Assembly (NCBI GenBank): GCA_902728285.1
Contig: CACVBU010001102.1
Span: 1,630,335-1,694,334, forward strand
Direction: 5' to 3'
Length of the DNA: 64,000 nucleotides
DNA from: Clytia hemisphaerica
Lineage: Eukaryota; Cnidaria; Hydrozoa; Leptothecata; Clytiidae
This document shows positions 45,837-55,949 of the stretch, piece by piece (within the stretch, counting starts at the first letter, position 1; every line of letters begins with the position of its first letter). The notes beneath the pieces were generated by a model. The model was not told where the DNA came from and did no database searches. It was given only the letters and a program-made list of their open reading frames with translations. The position numbers and the translations under genes are program-made.

Positions 45837-46825
45837 CATTAATTAAGACCTTTGCGGTTTTTGATATTTAGCTAATTGAGATTATATTCCTTTAATTATA
45901 GAAACACATATATAGGTAATTGAAATTGAAATTGTTATTTATTATCGAGGAATGGTATAGCTCAGTCATTAAACCTCAAAGTTTTGTAGCTTGTTTTTGA
46001 TATCACTCTTATTTCAGCTTTTTTATGTAGATGCATGTACACCGTAAATTATTTGATTATAAAATTATTAGTTTTTTAATAGTTTTTGGAAACTTCTTAA
46101 CGTTATGAAATAATTTTGAAGTGCTTTAAAAATTATCGATCTAATTTCAGTAAGTGTGTCTCGTTTTTATTTTCAATATTTTTGGAACCTACATTATTCT
46201 TAAAAAAATTGGTCCAAAAAAGGCCGATAAGGTACTTAATATTTCAATCTCAAAAACCTATTCAATCATCAGAGAATTGTAATATGTAATCGTATTTCAA
46301 TTATTTTAAGCCTAGTTTAGATGGTGAATTTAACAGATTGTAATTTACATTAAAATGTGTTTTGGGGAGTTTTTTTGGGACACACTGTAGATTCCCTTTT
46401 AAGATCTATGGAAAGTCTTATTTTTTAATTTTGTTGAAACCTTTCGTCCTTCCGAAGATATCAAGCCTTAAAGATTACTCAAATCTAAGTTTTTTTTGCA
46501 AGGCCATTGAAGACGGGAGTCTCGGTACGAGTGACGTAGATTTGAGGATTAAAATTTTCTACAAAACATATCTAAGCTAAAAGTGTATGAAATTGCTATA
46601 CACTTTTTTTTGTAAGCATAACGTTTATAAGCATACTTGGGGCTCAAACTCTGCAAAAATTAAGCATAATGCTAAGCATACATCCAAGCTGAAATGAAAA
46701 AAAAAACGTGTGCAGCTTTTCTAAAACGCGGACATTTCTGTTTGAGCTTTCTTAGACCAAAGGTTTTCGCCTGCGGTGCTAAATTACAAAAAGACTGTAA
46801 TTTCTTGAGCCGAATCAATGAATCC

Positions 46826-47060
46826 CGGACAATTCCCCGACCGACAATTCCCCGACGGATCATTCCCCGATCGGATAATTCCCCGACAGACAACTCCCCG
46901 ACCGGACAACTCCCCGAACGGACAATTCCCCGAACGGACGATTCCCCGAACGGACAATTCCCCGACCGGACAATTCCCCGACAGACTATTCCCCGAACGG
47001 ACGATTCCCCGAACGGACAATTCCCCGATTAATGAAGAACTGACAGGAGAAATCTCACGT
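46826..47060. repeat. Left TIR: 15-bp tandem array
   Basis: About 14 copies of an ATTCCCCGAACGGAC-type unit with variants (GACCGG, GACAGA, GACGGA). The array is followed by TGACAGGAGAAATCTCACG, which is also inverted at the right end. Confidence 0.85.
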
Positions 47061-47301
47061 TTTTTAATTGAAAAGGCCAAAGAAATTAATGTGAATTGTT
47101 GGGGTTTCATTGCAGCGTTAAAATATATACTTCTGTTTGTTAAATAGCCCAACCTTAAACAATAAAGATAATCTTTTTCTTCCTCCCCACTCAAGGTTTA
47201 TTTTCTTTTTTTACACAATGGACCTTTTCAAAAAATTGTGGCTTTTTACTTTGAATAATTGATCCCTTGACTTCTGGTTCTTTTTATTGACTTTCCAACC
47301 A

Positions 47302-48059
47302 TTGTGGAAACGATGAGCAGGTTATCCTGGATTCCCGGGGGGGGGGGGGCAGCTGGGCAAAAGGACCGACGGGTATGTGCGGGTCCTAAGGGTACCTTCT
47401 CCAATATGTTTAAAATGCACTGTAAGGGTCGGAAAAACTAGAGATGCACTGTAAGGGTAGAAATTTCAGAAAATTCTTGAAAAATCTAGATATTTTGACC
47501 AAAAATGCTAGAATTTTGACCATTTTTTGCACGAAAGGGATCGAAAATTTGGGGGGAAATGCACTCTAAGGGTATGATTTTCACTGATTTTTGCTGCACT
47601 GTAAGGGTGCAATTTTAAAAGCCAATTTTTGGCCCGCAAACCCAGTGCCCCCCCCCCCCGGGCCTGGATTACTTTGGATCGAATTATATAGGAGAACAAC
47701 GCCGTGGGAGACGACTTCGACCTAGGTTCGCCCATGCTATGTGGAACGTTCATGGCCGTGTGGAAAACAACCTTCCGCGAACGAATAACCATCTGGAGGT
47801 CCTGGAGGGTTGGCATAATCGATGCAACGCATTTCTTTCAATACGTCATGCTGATATTTGGAAATTTATTCAAGCACTCAAGCAAGATTCAGCTCTTCAC
47901 GACCACACACGAGCTCAAGTGTTGATTGGCGCAAATCCACCCTGCCAACGCTTGGCATACAGACGTATAAATGAACGGTTACAAACTCTTGCTGAGAATT
48001 ACAACAACAACGATAAGTTGAACTTTCTCCGTGGTATTGCTTATAACCTTGCTTTTTAA
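47302..48059 (+). pseudogene. MULE transposase C-terminal remnant, interrupted
   Basis: Reading across the small insertion (one TCC TGG ATT copy retained), the frame gives DYFGSNYIGEQRRGRR, then RFAHAMWNVHGRV, LPRTNNHLEV, EGWHNRCNAF, IWKFIQALKQ and a final FLRGIAYNLAF before TAA. These are hallmarks of the C-terminal part of MULE transposases associated with FLYWCH domains (MWN, LPRTNN, EGWH, IWKF). The catalytic DDE core is missing upstream, where stops occur, so it is inactive. Confidence 0.85.
47334..47662. mobile_element. hAT-like MITE inside the MULE transposase, 8-bp duplication
   Basis: CCTGGATT flanks it at 47326-47333 and 47663-47670. Ends are CCCGGGGGGG plus CAGCTGGG, and CCCAGTG plus a C-run with CCCGGG. 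The interior repeats GCACTGTAAGGGT. 329 bp, non-coding. Confidence 0.85.
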
Positions 48060-48410
48060 AGACGTGTATGTTTGTTTTATTCTTTTGTTTTTTAGTGATA
48101 ACCGATAACTTTCACACTGATGTAAATAGTCTTTTGTTACATATTTTACGGGAGACAAAAAGTTTGTTAATTATTCATCTGCGTATTATTAAAAAAGAAA
48201 AGGAAAAAATTAACGGTAAACTAAACAAAAAAGAAACACGTAAACATGTTTTTTTTTTTTCATCAAATAAATATTTCCCTGCCGTTTTTGAATTAAAATT
48301 CTCTTTCCAGTATATTCGTGAAGCGACGCTCGCAAGTTCGTTATGGTGGCAATTTACACAAAAAAACTAATTACATTTTGAAAAAACATGAGATTTCTCC
48401 TGTCAGTTCT

Positions 48411-48650
48411 TCATTAATCGGGGAATCACCCGTTCGGGGAATCGTCCGTTCGGGGAATAGTCTGTCGGGGAATCGTCCGTTCGGGGAAATGTCCGGTCGG
48501 GGAATTGTCCGTTCGGGGAGTTGTCCGTTCGGGGAATTGTCCGTTCGGGGAGTTGTCCGTTCGGGGAATTGTCCGGTCGGGGAGTTGTCTGTCGGGGAAT
48601 TGTCCGGTCGGGGAATGATCCGTCGGGGAATTGTCGGTCGGGGAATTGTC
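48411..48650. repeat. Right TIR: 15-bp tandem array, inverted
   Basis: About 16 copies of a GTCCGTTCGGGGAAT-type unit, the complement of the left array. Unit order near the outer end matches the left TIR closely. Confidence 0.85.
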
Positions 48651-48667
48651 CGGATACCGAATCAATG

Positions 48668-51600
48668 TTCCAAATTTAAAATTTCCACGAACCCAAAGAA
48701 AATCAACAAAACGAAGTCGAAGCATATAAATAAGCAAATATTAAGGTTGAAAATGAGATTTTGCTAAGCAAACTGAGCCTCGCCCCGATTTTCCCGTATG
48801 CTTATAAAAAAAAGAGTGTATATATGAGGTTGAATCAAAATTTAAAAGGCGGATAAAGTAACCAAGTTGCTAAGGCTGGAATTAGCCAAATTTTTTCGTT
48901 TATATCTCGTAAAGTAGAAGGTTTTTATATCACCTAAGCATGGCCAACGATAGTCTTTGACATAAATATGACACCCCTGTCTCACAGCCCCGGTGGAACT
49001 TTTTTTCCTTAGAGGGGTTAAAAACTCTTATTGAAATCCCAATAGGGATAGAAATTCTATTGTTCCAAGGTTATAAAACCCAGTGGGGATGGTTTTAGAG
49101 TGCAATTTTTAAACTTTGAATTTCTAATGGGGATGAAATCAAAATCAATATCCTAGTGGGCCTGAAATTTCAGGCCAAATTTCGGCCAAATTTCCCATTA
49201 GGGCTGAGGTCACAGCGGGTCTGTGACACAGGGGTGTAATATGGTATAAAATATCATGGGTGGTTAAAGTAAAATTTTCAGAAAATGAGCTAGAATAGAG
49301 GAATAGAATGCTAAGCAACCCCAGCCCTAAACTGGAAACTGGAGTTGCTTATGAAAAAAAAAATGTAGGAGTATTTCGGACAAAAGTTCAACCTTTTTGT
49401 TTAGACACGCAATGTTACATCAGAACCTTTATTTATTTATTTTCATTTTTTTGGTATTGTGATCAAAGTTCATTCGGAACGTCCGAATTCAGAAGAAAAG
49501 AGGTAAGTCAAGTCAAAGTTAAGCCCACACCGCCGATGAGGTCGCCATTTAAAAAGAAATTCAAAATAACAAAAAAAAACATTTGAAGTTAAAAAATACA
49601 GTATAATTAAGAATGGGAAACAATTTGCAATCATTTTCCTTCAAATAAAAACTTTGGCCCATTCTATTCCTTCCAAAAACAGCTAAAATCTGTTTGACCG
49701 TTTTACAGTCCGCCTAAGGAGCCCCGGGAGGGCGCACACGTTCTGATAATGACCCGAATGACCATAAGTTCGACCCAAAGATTGACTTTCAAAATACAAT
49801 ATGCAGAAATAGGCTTCGAAATTTGACACCCTTACAGTGCAGAAACCGACATAAAGTACACCCTTTACAGTGCATCTTTCTCCTTATCAGACCTTTTTCA
49901 ATGGAACACCTCCCCTTTCAAAAAGGTAATTTTTGAGACATACAGATGGGAGATATACACATATGCAAATGCTCAAACTTGAGAAACACCATATACTACC
50001 GGGCCACTTAATCGCGCTATCCAGTCTACAGTATCAAAAAGTCTCAAGCCTCCCCCGAACTAGGACACGCTCAGTTTTAACATCATATATTTTCAGTTCA
50101 GATAAGATTTAGACATTGACACGAATGTGGAGCAAAGCTGTTCAGAAACAAGGAATGAGAAAGCATTTTTTGTTTATATCAGCACAATATAACAATAGGC
50201 AAACACTATCCTGATAAGAAATATGTGAAGGAGGAAAGAAATAAAGGCCGGCGTAAAAGGGGCCAGCGTTAGATTAGGGCCGGCGTAAAAAGGGCCGATA
50301 AGGTAATTTAGGTTATTTGTCACAATAAAAAAGAATTTAAATTACTGTTTCCTTGTTAAATTACCAGATAATATGTTATTCTAAATTTTCTAGGAGACTT
50401 TGTGAATTCTAAGGTCGTTCTTTTAATGTTAGATCCTTTAATCAAGGTAAAATTTTTCTAAAAAATTTTCTAATTTTTCTGAATCATATATTATTGATTA
50501 TCCATTTTTGTATGCTTTTCAAAAATATAACCCCTTCTCCCAGACCCACTGAGGCCCCTTCCCATTAGAAAAATTGGCAAAAATATCGTCCCCATTGGAA
50601 AGTTATCCTCCAACTTTTGTCCCCAATGATAATAATCAATTAAAGACATTAAAAAACCAATCCTCGCTGCAAAATAATATGCTTTATTTTCCATCCCCAC
50701 TGAATTTGCCTGACATAAAATAAATGGAATTTAAATCCCCAGTCATAAAAGATATAAGAATATAAAATCCCCATCGAGTTTCAGTCCGTTATTTTTACTC
50801 CCACTGGCTGAAAAAATCTGTGAGAAGGGGCGTGTGAATATGTATTATGACCCTGTATCAAACAGAGCACAAGCAGTACAAACTTAGTCTGGTTTTCCAG
50901 ACCGCATAAAAGAAACTTTTTCGTTGGCGGATGATCTGAAGCCTACCACAAATTTCGTGATAAAATACATGGCTATCAGACTAGTATCCTCATTCACATG
51001 CTCTCTAACACGTTGACTAACATACCCTACCTAGGATTGACGAGGAATTTCAAAACATCAGGTTAAGGACGGTAAATGGTCGAAAAATAAAAAAAACATG
51101 TAAACTAACACGTAAAATCATAATTTTAAAGAAAAGAAAAGAGAATGTGACGTCATATTGACATTTCTAAAATGGACATGTTGGTTATAAGAATATCAAT
51201 TTATAGACCATTGCCTAGGCGGAAAAACGAAATTAACATATACGGAAGCTGATAACTTAGTTAGCGAAGGCATCTCATAATTTGAAAAGTTTAGCCTGTG
51301 GGTATCTGAGGGCTATAAGGCATGGTTCATAATTTTATGATAAAAAGTAATTTCAAAACGTCAAAAGGATTTTTAAAATGAAAACGTGAAAATGAAAAGG
51401 TTTTTTCATAAGTGCCTCGTTTCATATCAGACAAATGTCTCATATCAGAAAAGTGTCTCCCTATTGTTATATTGTGCTGAATAAACAAAAAATTGTTTTC
51501 CTTTCTTCTTTCTGACCAATCTTGCTCCAAAATCCGTGTCAATTCAATGCGAAAAAGCTTTTAAATTAAAATTGCTGAGTATAAGCAAACAATATCACTC

Positions 51601-52223
51601 TTATTTAAAAACAAAAGCTTTAACTTCATTGGCTACAGAGACAAGAAATGCTTATAAAAGAAAAATAAAAGAATATAAAAGGGGGTTGATTATAAGGAAA
51701 TTTCGTCAGTTTTGAAGTGGTGACCAAATGTGGAGTTTCTTTCCGACCATACATTAAAGGTCTTCTCTTGTAAGACTTTTAATCGCTCTCTCTCTTAGCA
51801 TAGTTTATATAGGAAACCGCATGGGTCCGTTTGTAAATTACGCTCCTAAAGAAGAAAAATTAAATCTGAGCTGAATCCGAAAAACTTGGTTTTTGAATGA
51901 TCTGGTATGTAACACTCTCTATTGCGGTTAAAGGAATTTAAAGTTAAAGATTGTATTGAGTTTTTGTTTTTAAGAATGTTTTAAAAATGTTTTTTTTAAA
52001 CATTTAACTGCAGCGTCGTTGTGTTGTCCAGCGTTATTAAAGCTAGGTCAACAGAAATATACAGACAGAAAGCCCACCCCGCGCAAGTTGATAGTCCGAG
52101 GCTAGATATTTGATAATTCTAACACACGGCAAGTATTAGGACGATTTTTTATTGTGTTGTATTTGTATATCTCTTAAAACTCCAGTCGCTCGATGATGTG
52201 TAAGTTTGTTGTTTGTCAATGTT
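48668..52223. other. Intergenic stretch with MITEs
   Basis: Holds CACCCC-ended elements at about 48971-49238 and 50527-50835, and fragments of the TTAA fold-back family at about 50110-50235 and 51400-51645. TATAGACC-like scraps occur near 51205. A short open frame at 49308-49586 has no recognisable domain. No gene supported. Confidence 0.5.
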
Positions 52224-52321
52224 CCCAGCTGGCACACAACGTTCTTTCAACGTTCATTTAACGTTATATGGACGTTGTGAACGTTAGATAAACGTCGAAA
52301 AAACGTTGTGTGCCAGCTGGG
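52224..52321. repeat. 98-bp palindrome with 15-bp flanking direct repeat
   Basis: Ends CCCAGCTGGCACACAACGTT and complement. TTGTTTGTCAATGTT occurs directly before (52209-52223) and after (52322-52336). It lies about 125 bp upstream of the KLHDC10-like start codon. Confidence 0.85.
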
Positions 52322-52446
52322 TTGTTTGTCAATGTTGTGAGTTGATGATGTTTTGCTTCCCTGGATAAACCATTGGACAGGGTAAGCGTTTTTACAGCAG
52401 GGACTACCATCTCGTAGGATCTATTTTAGAAAGATAATAAAGCACA

Positions 52447-53409
52447 ATGGAAAGGACAACTGAGACTTTCTACAAACTGATCAAGTCTGAAGAGGAACAA
52501 CCAGCCCCTTGTCCTCGAAGTGGACATTGTATGGCGAAAAACAAAAACCATGTTTACATATTTGGTGGATTTGATGAGCCTGGTAAAACTTTTCGTGATT
52601 TGTGGCGATACAATACAGCAACAAAAACATGGTGCAAAATGCCAGATCTGCTGGACGAAGCTCCACAAACCAGCGTTTCAAGCTCGATGGTATTGGTTAA
52701 CAACAACTTATTCGTTTTTGGTGGAACATCTTTTCCTTTTTCCAAACAAAACTCAAATGAACTGTTTTTATATGACTTGACTAAACAACGTTGGTTAAAT
52801 TTTAGTCAAGCTTTAACCACGAATAGTCGGCATCTCCAAAGTCAGAATCACAATATAGTCTTAAAGGCATGTGGATGTAAGGAAATTTTTGATTCAAAAC
52901 CAATACCTAAATACGGTCAATCAATGGCAGTAACACCAGACCATCGTATTTTTATTTACTCAGGAACTCTTGGAACACAATACACAGACGAATTACATAT
53001 TTTCGATTTGGAGACTTTTCGTTGGGTCGAATATAAATTTTGTTTGATTCATGGTCTTGATAGCCAAGGTCGATATAAATCTGAAGCTATCGTAAATGAA
53101 GACCGAATATATCTTTTTGGTGGATCTAATTCAGAACATTATTTAAGTTTCGATACAATAGATACGTTTAATTTAGTAACACATTCATGGGAGAATGTAA
53201 CCACTATATCAACAGAACTCGATAAAGACAAACAGTATGTTTACCCAGAACCGAGGAAAGCTCACAGTTGTGTAAAGCATGGTGACAATATTTATCTAAT
53301 GGGTGGAATGTGCTCAATAATGATCAATGGTGGTAAAACAACCAACAGACTCTTCAATGATGTTTGGATTTTGAGTTTGAAAATTAAAGCATGGTCAAAA
53401 ATATCAGAG
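52447..53409 (+). CDS. KLHDC10-like exon 1
   Basis: Starts MERTTETFYKLIKSEEE and carries kelch blades 1-5. The frame runs only three codons past the donor before TAA, so the donor GAG/GTCAGT is needed. Confidence 0.85.
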
Positions 53410-55917
53410 GTCAGTTAAAATCGTTTTTTAAGGGGGGTGTGTCAAACGTTTTATAATCCCAGCTGGCACACAACGTTGTTTCAACGTTCATCTAAAGTTA
53501 TATGGACGTTGTGAGCGTTAGATAAACGTCGAAAAAACATTATGTGCCAGCTGGGATCATAAAGCTTTACTCTAGACTGGCGGCAGAGGTAGTGGATTTT
53601 GTAACTTCTTACACCCCTGTCGAAAATCTCTATTGGGATAGAAATTCTGTAGTTCCCAGCTTAAAAAATCCAACGGATTGGTTTTGGAGTGTAATTTATT
53701 ACATTGGATCTCGAATGGGGATGAAAACAAAGTCATTTTCCCAGTGGGGCCGAAATTGTAGGGTATTTTTTCAGCGGTGACGAAAATTTGGCTAAATTCT
53801 ACACCCTTTTTGGAACAAAATAATAACAATTTGGCCAGATCTAAGGGGTTCCCTACGAAAACCTGTATTAAGACCTTTTCTGAATTTCGGACGTTATTCG
53901 AAGTGGAATTTGACAAGCACTGAACATCATCGAATACTTCGAACAATAAATGTTTAAATGGTAATACACGGTTTTTTATAAAGAACATCCAAAAATTTTT
54001 GAACCCTTGGGATATGTTCTTAACCTTTTGTGTTCAAGCATAGGCGTAGCGAGATACACTGCAAAATTTATGGATGAGAGCGGTTTTTAAGACAACTGTA
54101 ATTATTGTTATTGTTTTATCAAAAGATCATGAACTTGTTCCTAGCATTTTGGTCATCGAAACCTTATGTTTTATATAGTTTGTTCTTATAAAAAAGCGTT
54201 TAATACTACTGAAAGAGTCATTTTCTGACATCTTTTCACTTATGTAAGTTTTCTTTTAAGACCTTCCGCCTCTCAAAGTGTAAAAGCACAAATACGGAAG
54301 GAATAAGGTTCAAAGGTCATAGGAAATCTGTTTGTCAAAAAAAGTGTCAGGACTACAACTGAACAACTTTCTTTAGAAAAACAAATACAGTTGACGCTCT
54401 CTAATTCGACGTTCTACTATTTGATAGGCTCCCGTTTTCAATTTAATTTAAAGTCCCCATCAACAAGAAACTCTCATAAACGAAGCTCCCTTATTTGATT
54501 AGCTCCCTTATTCGATGAAAATCCAATTCCCCTTGATGACCGAATTAGAGAGCGTCAACTGTAGATAAAACCTAACGGAAATAATTTCATAGACTCCTGA
54601 GTCAGTAGCGTAGTGGGTCGATCATAGTTGGGGCAAACTGGGGAGGCAATTCTCAAAAGATTCTGGCGCCCTCTTTTAAAAATAAAATATCTTCGTAAAA
54701 ATTACGCGAGCGAATCAAGCACGAAAACCTTTGGGAACTTTCTCCTTTTTTTGGCTGAAACTGTTAATTCTAAGATGTAATAAAGCAAAAGGGGCGCCGA
54801 AATCAGTAATCAGAGGTGTCTTTTTGCGTCTCTGTCTTTCAGTTCCCCCAAAACGTAAATCGGAAAATGAGGGGACTGTTGCCCCCGCAAATTTTTTTTC
54901 TGTACATGGACGGGAGTATTATCGACGGTCGGGAGTATCTCATCTTGACGGTCGGGAGTATCATCGACGGTCGGGAGTATCTCATATTGACGGTCGGGAG
55001 TATCATCGACGGGCGGGAGTATCTTAAACTTATCTTAAACCTTGAAATATCGACCCGACCCGACCGGGGTTCGAACCCACCAAATGAAAGAGTTTCTGAT
55101 CAGAAACCTGATCAGAGCCACACTCGCACAGCAGAACACAAAATTTGGAAATACTTATAGAATGACAAAAAAGACGGGGGTAATGTTATTATAATATGGG
55201 TAAAATTGCCCCTTTTTTAACCTGACTGAAATTCGAGCCGTTACTAGCAACCCTGCGGGTCCCAAGGCGCCGAGTATGCACCCGGCACAGTGACAAGCCG
55301 TTACTAGCAACCCTGACCTAAGCAATTCCAAACAAGAAAACTAAACAACAAAGATGAGATACTCCCGACCGTCGATAATACGTCCATGTACGGAAAAAAA
55401 TTTGCGTTGCCCCCACTGAGCCCCCTGCCTCTTACTGCCACTACTTACTGCTTCTGACCCCTTTGAGCTTAAGAAATATGTAATTTTGTATTTATTGACT
55501 TTTTCACTATGAAAAGACTCGTCCTCCCAAGACTAATCAATAGTTTCGAGACATCGGCTTAAGCAGGATAGGCTAGTTGTACAAAAGTTGAATGACGTCA
55601 ACGAAATTTATCTTTTAACATTTTTCTATATTTTTTTGACACAGAACGCGTTTGGAAATGGACGATATTTCCATACTTCCGCGATAACAGCAGAAGGAAA
55701 AATTCTAACGTTTGGGGGAGTAAGCTATAACAGATATCAAAGACCCATGCGGCTACAAGATCAGTGTACTCGACATATTGTAGTACCATCACTGCGTCAT
55801 ATTACTTGGTCAACTGTAGTTGGAAGACTTCAACGAAATGGCAAATTCAACCAACAGACATTCAAAGACTTGAGATTTCCTAAAGACTTTTTGCCATTAT
55901 GGACTGGGTTAAACTAA
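52447..55917 (+). CDS. KLHDC10-like: KLHDC10-like kelch protein, two coding exons
   Basis: Exons 52447-53409 and 55645-55917, joined in phase 0 (GAG/GTCAGT and GACACAG/AAC), 411 codons; human KLHDC10 has about 440. Kelch repeats are visible as RSGHCMAKNKNHVYIFGGFD, NNLFVFGGTSFPF, YGQSMAVTPDHRIFIYSG, DRIYLFGGSN, KAHSCVKHGDNIYLMGGM and RYFHTSAITAEGKILTFGG, a six-bladed propeller. The C-terminal VVPSLRHITWSTVVGRL matches the place where KLHDC10 binds elongin B/C. In vertebrates KLHDC10 is a CUL2 ligase receptor for C-terminal degrons; I infer a like role here. A lineage-specific insert lies between blades 2 and 3 (about residues 118-145). Confidence 0.88.
53458..53555. repeat. 98-bp palindrome in the KLHDC10-like intron
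   Basis: Third copy of the CCCAGCTGGCACACAACG family, about 50 bp after the exon 1 donor. No clear flanking duplication. Confidence 0.8.
53556..54387. other. Intron of the KLHDC10-like gene, left part
   Basis: Contains a worn CACCCC-type element from about 53611 and a TACACG-type MITE at about 53958-54208. No exon. Confidence 0.45.
54388..54561. mobile_element. Mariner-like MITE, TA-flanked
   Basis: Ends CAGTTGACGCTCTCTAATTC and the complement, with TA on both sides (54386-54387, 54562-54563). 174 bp, in the KLHDC10-like intron. Confidence 0.8.
54887..55405. mobile_element. Tandem-TIR element, 9-bp target duplication (Mutator-like)
   Basis: GTTGCCCCC occurs at 54878-54886 and 55406-55414. 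Inverted ends begin GCAAATTTTTTTTCTGTACA and continue into GGACGGGAGTATTATCGACG. The left end carries tandem copies of GACGGTCGGGAGTAT; the right has one. Non-coding apart from a tRNA-like patch. Confidence 0.75.
55045..55135 (-). repeat. tRNA-like (SINE-type) module
   Basis: On the minus strand TGGCTCTGATCAGG resembles the pol III A box and GGTTCGAACCCC matches the B box. The two are about 35 bp apart, as in a tRNA. The flanking stems do not form a clean acceptor, so this looks like a tRNA-derived SINE head or decayed tRNA, inside the 519-bp element. Confidence 0.35.
55645..55917 (+). CDS. KLHDC10-like exon 2
   Basis: Encodes NAFGNGRYFHTSAITAEGKI, the last kelch blade, and the elongin-binding-like helix, ending PLWTGLN and TAA. 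The preceding acceptor is TTTTTTTGACACAG. Confidence 0.85.
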   Translation, partial: NAFGNGRYFHTSAITAEGKILTFGGVSYNRYQRPMRLQDQCTRHIVVPSLRHITWSTVVGRLQRNGKFNQQTFKDLRFPKDFLPLWTGLN

Positions 55918-55943
55918 CCGTCATTCTAACTTTCATGGGAACG

Positions 55944-55949
55944 AATAAA
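55944..55949 (+). promoter_or_regulatory. Polyadenylation signal AATAAA of the KLHDC10-like gene
   Basis: AATAAA lies 27 bases after the stop codon, followed by AT-rich sequence. Confidence 0.6.

Larger units (their letters stand above)
44442..46820. other. Non-coding stretch with MITEs
   Basis: ATAAATAAATTAAA right after the stop codon may serve polyadenylation. A fold-back is present at about 45015-45202 (ATTACGTCACGAACATCACT and complement), and a G-rich-ended MITE at about 45488-45836. A partial mariner-like end, GGGACACACTGTAG, lies at about 46390. No exon supported. Confidence 0.5.
46821..48656. mobile_element. Mutator-like element with tandem-repeat TIRs, 11-bp target duplication
   Basis: CCGAATCAATG occurs at 46810-46820 and 48657-48667, a target duplication of 11 bp, in the Mutator range. 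The inverted ends (about 200-240 bp) are arrays of a 15-bp unit of the type GGACAATTCCCCGAAC, complementary between left and right. The interior has a MULE transposase remnant (47302-48059) broken by a hAT-like MITE (47334-47662). Confidence 0.85.

Noticed and set aside
46694..47194. Repetitive open frames (DNSPNGQFPERTIPR type) on both strands
   Set aside because: They are translations of the 15-bp tandem TIR array, not a protein gene.
46826..48650. CRISPR-like appearance of regularly spaced repeats
   Set aside because: The repeats are contiguous 15-bp units without unique spacers, inverted at both ends of a eukaryotic transposon.
48318..48767. Open frames over the right tandem TIR
   Set aside because: Same reason: repeat-derived periodic peptides.
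53544..53988. Open frames on both strands in the KLHDC10-like intron
   Set aside because: They fall in a worn MITE and flank; no motifs or splice support.
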